Assembly: GCF_900167105.1 (NCBI RefSeq)
Contig: NZ_FUXE01000002.1
Coordinates: 1 to 64,000, forward strand
Direction: 5' to 3'
DNA length: 64,000 bases
DNA from: Porphyromonas circumdentaria
Lineage (GTDB): Bacteria > Bacteroidota > Bacteroidia > Bacteroidales > Porphyromonadaceae
The notes under the pieces were generated by a model, which had not been told where the DNA came from, did not search any database, and saw only the letters and a list, made by a program, of their open reading frames with translations. This document shows, one piece after another, positions 56,632 through 64,000 of this stretch. The translations under genes and the position numbers were made by a program. The first letter of the stretch is position 1. Each line of letters begins with the position of its first letter.

Positions 56632-58213
56632 CACTGTACCCTACTCCAAAGGAATAGCCTTTGATGCACAGGACAACCTACTGAAAGAGGGCGATTTGAA
56701 CTCTTACTTTTCAGAGCTGAGAGGCGTGAAAGATTTTATACAGCGAGCAGATGCGCTCAATGGCTCCTGGTGTACCTGTCAGGTCGCTCAAAAGGAGGGA
56801 AAAACAACAGCCCTATATATGGGTGTAGACCATCGTTCCACACACCCGCTCTTTTATCGTTTAGAGGGAGAGAGCGTGCTTATCAGCGATAATGGATTCG
56901 ACCTGTTAAAAGAGGGAGAGGAACGTTTTGAGATAGAGGAAGAGCCACTTCTCTTTTTTTCTCAATGGGGGTTTACTCCCGAGGAGCATACCCTGCACCC
57001 AAGTATCAAACGTATTCCATCGGGATGCGTACTATATGTGGAAGAGGGCTACGACGCAACAATAATTCCTTACGCTCAAACACCTAAAATAAAAGAAGAG
57101 ATAGCAGGGCTCTCCTTTGAAGAAGCTAAAAAAGGATTCGAAGAGCATTTAGAAAAAGCCTTTGACCGTATGAAAAGGGTTATAGGGGTAGCTCCCGTAG
57201 TGTTGCCTCTTTCGGGAGGACGAGACTCACGCCTTATAGCCATTGCGTTGAAGGAAAGAAATATTTCTCCTGCCATAACGATGACTTATGGACGTACGGC
57301 AAAAACCTCAGAAGTAAAAAAAGCAGCCGAGATAGCTCGGCGTTTAGGCTTAGAACATCGCTTCGTCTGCACAATACCCTCTGGATATACCCGCAAAGGA
57401 TATACTCAAGATGAGGAAGTATTGCGCTTCTTTCGACATTTAAGCGGACTCTCTTCGTGCTACTTCTTTGCCGAATACAACCCCTCCCGAGAAGTATCGC
57501 AGTGGTTCAATGGGGAACAACCTTACGTCCTCCCAGGACATAACGGAGATACGCTATGTGGATTGAAAATACATCAACGATGGGTAGAGGGGGAACAATA
57601 CGATGACTTCAACGCCTATCTCCTAACCTTTTATGAGGGAGGAAATCGAGTACTCTCACAACAAGAGGTGGGTAAAATGGTAGAGATACACAAAAACATC
57701 CTTGCCCACTATCCTAAAGAACTTTCCATACGTCAGAAATTGGAGTGTTTTCGCACCTTAGAGCTTTCATCAAAATACCTTATCAACTCATCTCGAGCAT
57801 GGTCCTATCACGGCTCGAACGTATGGATGCCTTTTTTAGATCGAGAACTCATTGATTTTGCGGCAAGCCTCCATCCCGATTTCCGAGTAGGGAAACGCAT
57901 TTATGAGTCTCTCTCGGACGATTATTTCCGCCGACACCGAATATCCTTTCCAGACGATGGCTCAGAATATGCCCTTTCTCGCTCTCCTCGTTTTCGCTTC
58001 AAACAGCTATTACGCTCTTTTATTTTATATCAACTCTCCAAGCGTAAGAGGTATTTCTCGAGACATGATGACTTGGGTTTTCGATTCTTAATGGGGGGAG
58101 CTTTACAACAAGAAGTAAAAAAGAATATCCCTTGGCACCCAACGACCATAAATGGCCTATCTTTTGCATGGTGGCTGTACAAACTCCAGCAGGGAGCCAT
58201 TCCCAAAGCATAG
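56603..58213 (+). CDS. Asparagine-synthetase-like protein without a glutaminase cysteine
   Basis: A 536-residue protein related to asparagine synthetase B. The C-terminal synthetase domain has the PP-loop LPLSGGRDSRLIAIAL (about residues 200-215), which activates a carboxylate with ATP; LPGHNGDTL and WMPFLDRELIDFAASLHPDFRVGKRIYESL follow. The N-terminal part keeps the glutaminase-like fold (GSWCTCQV, HRSTHPLFYR, SQWGFTPEEHTLHPSIKRIPSGCVLYV), but the protein starts MNVLFKK, not MC, so the catalytic N-terminal cysteine is absent. It overlaps the flippase gene by 29 bases. Related proteins amidate sugars in surface glycans, which would suit this place; the substrate is inferred. Confidence 0.82.
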   Translation: MNVLFKKTTDTVPYSKGIAFDAQDNLLKEGDLNSYFSELRGVKDFIQRADALNGSWCTCQVAQKEGKTTALYMGVDHRSTHPLFYRLEGESVLISDNGFDLLKEGEERFEIEEEPLLFFSQWGFTPEEHTLHPSIKRIPSGCVLYVEEGYDATIIPYAQTPKIKEEIAGLSFEEAKKGFEEHLEKAFDRMKRVIGVAPVVLPLSGGRDSRLIAIALKERNISPAITMTYGRTAKTSEVKKAAEIARRLGLEHRFVCTIPSGYTRKGYTQDEEVLRFFRHLSGLSSCYFFAEYNPSREVSQWFNGEQPYVLPGHNGDTLCGLKIHQRWVEGEQYDDFNAYLLTFYEGGNRVLSQQEVGKMVEIHKNILAHYPKELSIRQKLECFRTLELSSKYLINSSRAWSYHGSNVWMPFLDRELIDFAASLHPDFRVGKRIYESLSDDYFRRHRISFPDDGSEYALSRSPRFRFKQLLRSFILYQLSKRKRYFSRHDDLGFRFLMGGALQQEVKKNIPWHPTTINGLSFAWWLYKLQQGAIPKA

Positions 58214-58279
58214 AGACAAGGGTAAAAAAACATTCACTACATTGCATCTTAATAATTCAATAATAAAACCCATTTAGCT

Positions 58280-59623
58280 ATGAATCAAAAGAAAAAAGGA
58301 AGTATCAAAAAAAACTTTGTGTTAGATACAAATGTCCTACTACACGATTATGAGTGTCTCGATAAATTTGAAGAAAATGATATTTACATCCCTATAACAG
58401 TATTAGAGGAAATAGATCAATTCAAAAAGGGAGGAGAGCAAATTAACTATAATGCCCGCTCTTTCGTAAGATTACTGGACGAACGCGGTAAGCAAGAGAT
58501 ATTTACTCAAGGGATTCCTTTAGGCGAAGAAATGGGGCGTCTGTTCATCAAAATAGATGGTTTATCTCACCCGTTGGTGTGTCAGGCTTTTTCTGAACGT
58601 ATTGCAGATCATAAGATACTTTCAGTAGCCCTCTCCTTGAAAAACGAACTCCCCACAGAACCCGTAATTTTGGTAACGAAAGATGTCAACCTTAGGATGA
58701 AAGCAAAAGCTCTGGGACTACGGGCAGAAGATTACATTAACGACAAAGTTTCGACCTCTAAACTATTTGATAAAGCACACGAAGAGTTTGAGGGAGTAGA
58801 CGGAGACTTAATAGACAAAATTTACTCCGATCCTCATGGAATTGATTGGGAAGAACTACCCTTCCACGAAGAAATTGAGCCTAACCAATGCTTTATACTG
58901 AAGAGTGAACGCAATAGTGTTATGGTACGCTACAACCCTTTCACCCAAAAAATCGCCAAAATAAACAAGCAAACTCTATCGGGAATAACCCCTCGCAACT
59001 CTGAACAAGCATTTGCCTTTGATGTTATCACAGACCCTAATATCAAGCTCATCGGGATAACAGGAAAAGCTGGTACTGGGAAAACACTCTTAGCCTTAGC
59101 TGCGGCTCTCAGTCTCTCAGAAGATTATCGACAAATCCTTATGGCTCGCCCCATCGTGGCACTGGCCAATAAAGACTTAGGATTCCTTCCTGGGGACGAG
59201 AAACAGAAGATTACACCCTATATGCAACCTCTATTCGACAACCTTAGCTTTATCAAAAGTCTCCACAAAAGAGGGGGAAGCGAAGATCGTAAATTAGAAG
59301 ATCTACAGAGAGATGAACGATTGGTTATTGAAGCACTGGCCTATATCCGTGGTAGAAGCCTCTCGGAAGTCTTGGTTATCGTAGACGAAGCGCAAAATCT
59401 AACGCCTCACGAAGTAAAAACAATTATTACTCGGGCAGGAGAAGGTACAAAGATTATCTTCACGGGAGACGTAGAGCAGATAGACTCTCCCTATTTAGAT
59501 GCCGAAAGTAACGGGCTCGCCTACATGATTGATAAAATGAAAGGACAAAAACTATTTGCTCACGTCAATCTTATCAAGGGAGAACGTAGCGAGTTGAGCG
59601 AAGTAGCATCTAATCTGCTCTAA
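58280..59623 (+). CDS. PIN-PhoH family ATPase (YlaK type)
   Basis: A 447-residue protein of two domains. Residues 10-140 are a PIN ribonuclease-like domain (KNFVLDTNVLLHDYECLDKF, VTVLEEIDQFKKG, VTKDVNLRMKAKALG), with acidic residues D17, E45 and D131 area that would hold metal. Residues 240-447 are a PhoH ATPase domain with Walker A GITGKAGTGKTLLALA and Walker B VLVIVDEAQNLTPHEVKTIITRAGEGTKIIFTGD. The family is linked to RNA processing or unwinding coupled to cleavage. It lies 66 bases after the asparagine-synthetase-like gene. Confidence 0.9.
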   Translation: MNQKKKGSIKKNFVLDTNVLLHDYECLDKFEENDIYIPITVLEEIDQFKKGGEQINYNARSFVRLLDERGKQEIFTQGIPLGEEMGRLFIKIDGLSHPLVCQAFSERIADHKILSVALSLKNELPTEPVILVTKDVNLRMKAKALGLRAEDYINDKVSTSKLFDKAHEEFEGVDGDLIDKIYSDPHGIDWEELPFHEEIEPNQCFILKSERNSVMVRYNPFTQKIAKINKQTLSGITPRNSEQAFAFDVITDPNIKLIGITGKAGTGKTLLALAAALSLSEDYRQILMARPIVALANKDLGFLPGDEKQKITPYMQPLFDNLSFIKSLHKRGGSEDRKLEDLQRDERLVIEALAYIRGRSLSEVLVIVDEAQNLTPHEVKTIITRAGEGTKIIFTGDVEQIDSPYLDAESNGLAYMIDKMKGQKLFAHVNLIKGERSELSEVASNLL

Positions 59624-59849
59624 GCTCTTGAAACGAAAGTAGCCCGTATAAACTTCTTTTCGGTATCAAGTAAAGAGTCTTCTCAAGGGAATTTTGTAGA
59701 ATGCTTTAGAAACATGTCTCTTAGAGCAAGGACAATGGCAGGAGCGCAGCGTATATACCCCAACCCATGTCTTAAAAAACGCAGCAGAGATGCGGTATTA
59801 TGCAAAGATTTCAAGAAGGCTCTTTTTTGTATTCTCCCCTCTCTACAAT

Positions 59850-59890
59850 AAAAAAGTAGGTACACTCTATAATGAAAAAGTGTACCTACT
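59850..59890 (-). terminator. Terminator after tRNA-Pro
   Basis: Perfect 12-base stem, AGTAGGTACACT (59855-59866) with AGTGTACCTACT (59879-59890), followed on the minus strand by TTTTT. Confidence 0.88.
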
Positions 59891-59899
59891 CTCAAATAG

Positions 59900-59974
59900 T
59901 CGGGATGACTAGATTCGAACTAGCGACCACACGCCCCCCAGACGCGTACTCTAACCGGACTGAGCTACATCCCG
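59900..59974 (-). tRNA. tRNA-Pro (anticodon GGG)
   Basis: 75-base cloverleaf on the minus strand: acceptor CGGGATG/CATCCCG, D-arm GCTCAGTCCGGTTAGAGT, anticodon loop CTGGGGG with U33 before GGG, T-arm AGTTCGAATCT. Discriminator A; CCA not encoded. Six consecutive G allow a TGG reading by eye, but position 33 must be T, which fixes GGG. Confidence 0.92.
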
Positions 59975-59985
59975 AATTGCGACGA

Positions 59986-60017
59986 CAAAGGTAGTCGTTA
60001 TTCGCTTACTGACCAAA
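59986..60017 (-). promoter_or_regulatory. Promoter of tRNA-Pro
   Basis: On the minus strand TTTG (60017-60014), 20 bases, TACCTTTG (59993-59986). It overlaps the 3' end of aroB. Confidence 0.75.
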
Positions 60018-61076
60018 TATTTCTCTATAAAAATCGAAAGATTCTTTGATTTCCTCCTCCGACACCTCTAATTTCACAGGTTCTCCTAAGTCTTTTAGCC
60101 CTATTACAGCAATACTCTCCCCCCTGTTTTTCTTATCTGCATACATATATTCAATGATCGCACTATACTGTTTACAAGAGAAAAGATAAGGCGACTGTAT
60201 CTCTTTGGCTAAAGCAATCAAACTACGTATATAATTCATAGGAAAAGAGTAGCGAATATGAGAGATATAGAGTTCACAAATTAAACCTATAAGCACGGCC
60301 TCTCCATGCCGTAGAGGTTTACTCCCTTTACAAGCTACCTTATGAGAAAATGCCTCCACGGCATGCCCTATCGTATGCCCCAGGTTAAGATATTGGCGGA
60401 TACCCTTATCTCGTAAATCAGCACACACATACTGCTCTTTTATCTTCACACTCTCCCTTATTATCGGGCTCCATATTTTACCTCTTTCCGTAGGGTCAAA
60501 GGAAATGGTTGCCTTCCACACGTCCTTTCCCGAAAGAAGAGCATGCTTGACCAACTCCCAATACCCCGCAACGATTTCATACATATCAAGGGTTTGTAGG
60601 AAAAGAGGGTCTATGATAATAGTATGCGGTAGAGCAAAGGCTCCAATGAGGTTTTTGATTCCTTTATAATCGATAGCTGTTTTCCCCCCCACAGAGGCAT
60701 CTACCATAGCCATGAGTGTAGTAGGGATGTAGGTCGTATGCACTCCCCTTTTATAAATTGCAGCGGCAAAACCTCCCATATCAAGCAATGCTCCGCCACC
60801 AGCGACAAGTAGTAAAGAATGCCGAGTAGCTTTGCGTTCTATTAACCAGTCCAAAATCTGCATCAAAGAGGCAAAGTTCTTATGCTCCTCTCCCGCCGAT
60901 ATACGCAACCTGTTTTCAGGAGTAATCTCTTCATAGATGGGTACTAAAAGAGAGCCTGCTACAAGAGCCATATCGGCATCTTCCAAAAGAAGCATACGAT
61001 CGAAGCCCTCAGACTTAAGAGTCATAAGGGCTTCTTTATTCAGGGCTCCCTCGCCAATAGCTATATGGGAGTTCAT
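60006..61076 (-). CDS. aroB: 3-dehydroquinate synthase
   Basis: A 356-residue NAD- and metal-dependent enzyme, second step of the shikimate pathway (DAHP to 3-dehydroquinate). The NAD-binding region LLLVAGGGALLDMGGFAAAIYKRGVHTTYIPTTLMAMVDASVGGKTAIDYKGIKNLIG is nearly textbook. Metal ligands fall in E173-region WELVKHALL, the NLGHTIGHAVEAF histidines and the RHGEAVLIGLICE segment. Length matches the family. It starts ten bases after alaS on the same strand, so they are co-transcribed. Confidence 0.95.
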   Translation of the reverse strand: MNSHIAIGEGALNKEALMTLKSEGFDRMLLLEDADMALVAGSLLVPIYEEITPENRLRISAGEEHKNFASLMQILDWLIERKATRHSLLLVAGGGALLDMGGFAAAIYKRGVHTTYIPTTLMAMVDASVGGKTAIDYKGIKNLIGAFALPHTIIIDPLFLQTLDMYEIVAGYWELVKHALLSGKDVWKATISFDPTERGKIWSPIIRESVKIKEQYVCADLRDKGIRQYLNLGHTIGHAVEAFSHKVACKGSKPLRHGEAVLIGLICELYISHIRYSFPMNYIRSLIALAKEIQSPYLFSCKQYSAIIEYMYADKKNRGESIAVIGLKDLGEPVKLEVSEEEIKESFDFYREIFGQ

Positions 61077-61086
61077 AAATTCTTTC

Positions 61087-63702
61087 TTATAAAGATTGTA
61101 TCTCCTGTTTGATATGCTCTACCGCCTTAGGGAGTCCAGCGATATCCTTTCCTCCCGCTGTGGCAAAGTGAGGCTGACCACCTCCCCCACCCTTAATCAG
61201 AGTAGATACAGAGCGCACCAAATTCGAAGCGTTGGCACCCAAAGCCACCGCAGCATCTGACAGAGTGATAGAGAGCAAACACTTTTCGCCCTCTTTGGTT
61301 GCCGCAAGGAAGATAAATGGCTCATCAAGCTCACCACGTAGTTGGAAAGCAATATCCTTTACAGAATCGGCACGATACTCTCCTTCTAAATAAAGGAATC
61401 GAATAGAGCCTATATGGTCTTTCTGTGCCAAAATCTCGGCCTTTTTCTGTGCCATCTGTTTACGAAGTAATTGGTCTATTTCTAAACGAAGTTGTGCCTC
61501 CTCTTCGATAAGCTTACGAATACTGTTCACGACCTTGGGATTATTGTTAAACAGAGCTTTAATCTCTGTCAAAGTATCTTCCTTCTCATACAGATAGCGT
61601 TCTGCATTACTCCCCGTTACTGCCTCTATACGACGGATTCCTGCAGCGATGGAAGACTCTGAGACAATACGAAAAGAACCAATCATACCTGTCGATGGTA
61701 AATGGGTACCTCCACAAAGCTCTATCGAATCTCCGTACTGCAACACACGTACTTCCTCTCCATACTTCTCACCAAAAAGAGCCATAGCTCCCATATTTTT
61801 AGCCTCTTCAATAGGTACATTACGAAACTCTTGACGGGCAATATCTTGACGGATTTTTGAAGAAACAATCTCTTCCACGCGACGGATCTCCTCGGGCGTA
61901 AGTTTATTATAGTGGGCAAAGTCAAATCGAAGTACCTCTGGACTCACAAAAGAACCTTTCTGCTCTACATGCTCACCCAATACATCTCTCAAAGCTTTAT
62001 GCAATAAGTGCGTTGCAGTATGATTAGCCTCTGCCATACGACGACGCTCCGTATCGATATAAGCGTGGAAGGTTTGAGATAAATCATCGGGTAACTTATC
62101 CATTAAATGTACAGGCAAATTGTTTTCTCGCTTGGTATCTCTAATGGCATGACGAGAGTTGTCTTCTGCCAAAAGATAGCCACTATCGCCTACTTGTCCC
62201 CCCATCTCGGCGTAGAAGGGAGACTGAGAAAGCACAACTTGATAGAAGTCCTTATTCTTTTGTTTTACCTTTCTATAGCGCAATATACGGCACTCAGAAT
62301 CTGTTCTGTCATAACCCACAAAAAGGGAATCCCCCTCTTGTAGTACGACCCAGTCCTCTGTTTGAAGTAGAGCAGCATTACGAGCACGAGCTTTCTGCTG
62401 TGCCATTTCTTCATCAAATCCAGCTTGATCTAACGACATATTATGCTCTCGGAGGATTAACTCTGTAAGATCTAAAGGAAAGCCAAATGTATCATAAAGC
62501 ACAAAAGCATCGTGCCCCGAGAGAGTACCCTCACTCCCGAACTCCTCAATCTTTCTGTCTAAGAGCTTCATACCAGATTCAAGAGTGCGTAGGAAGCTAT
62601 CCTCCTCCTCTTTCATTACTTTGACAATCAGGTCTTTCTGAGCTATAAGCTCTGGATAGGCACTACCCATACAATCAATAAGAACGGGTAAAAGAGCGTA
62701 CATAAAAGCCTCTTTACGGTTAAGGAATGTGTAACCGTAACGAACCGCTCTACGCAAAATACGGCGAATTACATAACCAGCTTTGGCATTAGACGGAAGT
62801 TGCCCATCGGTAATTGCAAATGCTATGGTACGTACGTGGTCTGCTATCACTCGCATAGCTATATCAGTCTTCTCACTATGTCCATAAGCAATTCCAGAAA
62901 GATTGGCTATTGCCTGGATAATAGGTTGAAAAACATCCGTATCATAATTAGAGCGTTTGCCCTGCATAGCCATACAAAGACGCTCAAAACCCATACCCGT
63001 ATCTATTACCCTGTGAGGCAATGGAGAGAGCGAACCATTGGCCAAGCGATTGTACTGCATGAATACAAGGTTCCATATCTCTACTACCTGAGGGTGGTCT
63101 CTATTGATCAGATCCCTCCCAGACACCTCTGCCCGTTCTGCCTCAATGCGGAGATCTATATGTATTTCACTACAGGGGCCACAGGGACCAGTATCCCCCA
63201 TTTCCCAAAAGTTATCCTTTTTATTACCATTTAAGATACGTTCTTTGGGCAGGTAACGCTCCCAAATAGAAGCCGCTTCGTTATCCCTTTCAAGTCCATC
63301 TTCGGCAGCACCTTCAAAGACAGTGGCATAGAGACGATCGGCAGGTATACCCAATCTCTCGTGAAGAAACTCCCAAGCCCATGTAATAGCCTCTTCCTTG
63401 AAATAATCCCCAAAAGACCAATTGCCCAACATCTCAAACATAGTATGGTGATAGGTATCGTGCCCCACCTCCTCGAGGTCATTGTGTTTACCACTTACCC
63501 GCAAGCACTTTTGGGAGTCTGCTACTCGTGGATATTTAGCCTCTGCATTGCCCAGAATAATATCCTTAAACTGGTTCATTCCAGCATTGGTAAACATAAG
63601 CGTAGGATCACCCTTTACAACCATCGGTGCAGAGGGAACTATATGATGCTGCTTAGAGGCAAAAAAGTCCAAAAAAGCAGCACGTATCTCGTTAGCGGTC
63701 AT
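61087..63702 (-). CDS. alaS: Alanyl-tRNA synthetase
   Basis: An 871-residue enzyme that charges tRNA-Ala and edits mischarged Ser or Gly. In order: class II core [28 protein letters not shown] with [18 protein letters not shown]; the tRNA-recognition domain; the editing domain with [13 protein letters not shown] and [15 protein letters not shown] supplying the zinc-binding His and Cys; and the C-Ala domain with [15 protein letters not shown] use the ATG at 63702 (or 63705 with one more Met) because a longer frame from 63771 would start upstream of a -7-like element at 63737-63744. Length fits E. coli AlaRS (876). Confidence 0.95.
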   Translation of the reverse strand: MTANEIRAAFLDFFASKQHHIVPSAPMVVKGDPTLMFTNAGMNQFKDIILGNAEAKYPRVADSQKCLRVSGKHNDLEEVGHDTYHHTMFEMLGNWSFGDYFKEEAITWAWEFLHERLGIPADRLYATVFEGAAEDGLERDNEAASIWERYLPKERILNGNKKDNFWEMGDTGPCGPCSEIHIDLRIEAERAEVSGRDLINRDHPQVVEIWNLVFMQYNRLANGSLSPLPHRVIDTGMGFERLCMAMQGKRSNYDTDVFQPIIQAIANLSGIAYGHSEKTDIAMRVIADHVRTIAFAITDGQLPSNAKAGYVIRRILRRAVRYGYTFLNRKEAFMYALLPVLIDCMGSAYPELIAQKDLIVKVMKEEEDSFLRTLESGMKLLDRKIEEFGSEGTLSGHDAFVLYDTFGFPLDLTELILREHNMSLDQAGFDEEMAQQKARARNAALLQTEDWVVLQEGDSLFVGYDRTDSECRILRYRKVKQKNKDFYQVVLSQSPFYAEMGGQVGDSGYLLAEDNSRHAIRDTKRENNLPVHLMDKLPDDLSQTFHAYIDTERRRMAEANHTATHLLHKALRDVLGEHVEQKGSFVSPEVLRFDFAHYNKLTPEEIRRVEEIVSSKIRQDIARQEFRNVPIEEAKNMGAMALFGEKYGEEVRVLQYGDSIELCGGTHLPSTGMIGSFRIVSESSIAAGIRRIEAVTGSNAERYLYEKEDTLTEIKALFNNNPKVVNSIRKLIEEEAQLRLEIDQLLRKQMAQKKAEILAQKDHIGSIRFLYLEGEYRADSVKDIAFQLRGELDEPFIFLAATKEGEKCLLSITLSDAAVALGANASNLVRSVSTLIKGGGGGQPHFATAGGKDIAGLPKAVEHIKQEIQSL

Positions 63703-63736
63703 CATATTTCTTCTTAAAGCTCTTTTTATTGTCTGA

Positions 63737-63744
63737 CAAAAGTA
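63737..63744 (-). promoter_or_regulatory. Candidate -7 element for alaS
   Basis: TACTTTTG on the minus strand, 35 bases upstream of the chosen alaS start. No -33 partner at the right distance. Confidence 0.4.
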
Positions 63745-63826
63745 AACATTCTTACCCAAATGCCTACCCACCCAGCTCTTTAAGTGGTATTATGAAAGCT
63801 TTAAGTAGTATATAGTAATCCTCTAA

Positions 63827-64000
63827 TTAGTAACACAGACTTTGGGAGAGCACCTCCACTATATACGAACAGGCATTTCCATCACCATAGGGGTTATTAG
63901 CTCTACTCATTTCAGCATATGCGAGTTCATCTGTTAGAAGTCTTTCTACATTACTAACAATTTGATCGTAGTCTGTGCCCACAAGTTTTACAGTTCCCGC
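63827..64000 (-). CDS. wecB: UDP-N-acetylglucosamine 2-epimerase, C-terminal fragment
   Basis: The last 57 residues of a gene that continues past the right edge: AGTVKLVGTDYDQIVSNVERLLTD, then AEMSRANNPYGDGNACSYIVEVL. The NPYGDGxA block is the C-terminal signature of non-hydrolysing UDP-GlcNAc 2-epimerases (WecB/MnaA), which make UDP-ManNAc for surface glycans. The 5' part is outside the window. Confidence 0.85.
   Translation of the reverse strand, partial: AGTVKLVGTDYDQIVSNVERLLTDELAYAEMSRANNPYGDGNACSYIVEVLSQSLCY

Noticed and set aside
56603-58213. True asparagine synthetase B
   Set aside because: The catalytic Cys2 is missing and the gene is coupled to a flippase.
60150-60175. Short match to the CRISPR repeat core (ATCGCACTATA)
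   Set aside because: Only 11 bases and inside aroB coding sequence; expected by chance.
63703-63771. Longer N-terminus of AlaRS
   Set aside because: The extra 22-23 residues are unconserved and begin upstream of the likely transcription start.

Overview
The window comes from a bacterium of the phylum Bacteroidota, most likely the Porphyromonadaceae and probably Porphyromonas or a close relative. This rests on a complete porP-porK-porL-porM-porN type IX secretion (T9SS) cluster, T9SS C-terminal sorting domains on two predicted exported proteins, promoters of the Bacteroidota form (TTG, about 19 bases, TAnnTTTG), a lipoprotein TamA homologue (TamL type) beside TamB, and a menaquinone-type succinate dehydrogenase/fumarate reductase of three genes. 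The species cannot be named from sequence alone. The DNA is AT-rich, especially between genes.

Layout. 1-98: the trailer end of a CRISPR array; its leader and any cas genes would lie left of the window. 353-2735: a DUF5606 protein, glycine C-acetyltransferase (kbl) and an RNA methyltransferase. 2809-9083: the T9SS cluster. 9210-10333: a two-gene chromate-transporter-family pair. 10799-14672: accessory stretch with an HU-like protein carrying a C-terminal winged-helix-like extension, a doubly frameshifted T9SS cargo gene, a thioredoxin-like lipoprotein, a truncated exported protein and a lipoprotein. 14840-17814: pyruvate formate-lyase and its activase. 18247-20596: an epimerase and dehydrogenase resembling the TviC/TviB (WbpP/WbpA) pair for N-acetylhexosaminuronic acid sugars. 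20829-22859: a leucine-rich-repeat T9SS cargo. 24008-28685: a three-gene proton-translocating transhydrogenase operon whose beta subunit carries four consecutive NADP(H)-binding domains. 28926-32992: a DUF4954 beta-helix protein and a GH29 fucosidase. 33151-35191: the TIGR03915/TIGR03916 radical-SAM pair. 36356-39793: sdhCAB. 40262-45666: housekeeping genes (S4 protein, pth, rplY, two tRNA-Val, an AspT-family transporter, rplI-rpsR-rpsF). 46308-54517: tamB-tamL-glycosyltransferase. 55375-59623: flippase, asparagine-synthetase-like protein, PhoH. 59900-64000: tRNA-Pro, aroB, alaS and the 3' end of wecB.

The two most unusual things are (1) PntB of 1028 residues with four dIII domains in tandem, all with intact core motifs, and (2) a family of five intergenic elements of about 91-100 bp, each made of exactly three 21-bp AT-rich units between terminal inverted repeats, one every 9-13 kb, with related flanking sequence. 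A lone CRISPR-repeat-like sequence 28.7 kb from the array, just after pntB, and a 10-8-10 palindrome in the pflB leader also deserve a second look.

How the genes work together: the envelope theme is strong (T9SS, TamB/TamL, flippase and sugar-nucleotide enzymes, exported lipoproteins and cargo). The energy theme is anaerobic: pyruvate formate-lyase, fumarate reductase/succinate dehydrogenase and transhydrogenase. All functions are inferred from sequence recalled and read by eye; no database search was run.
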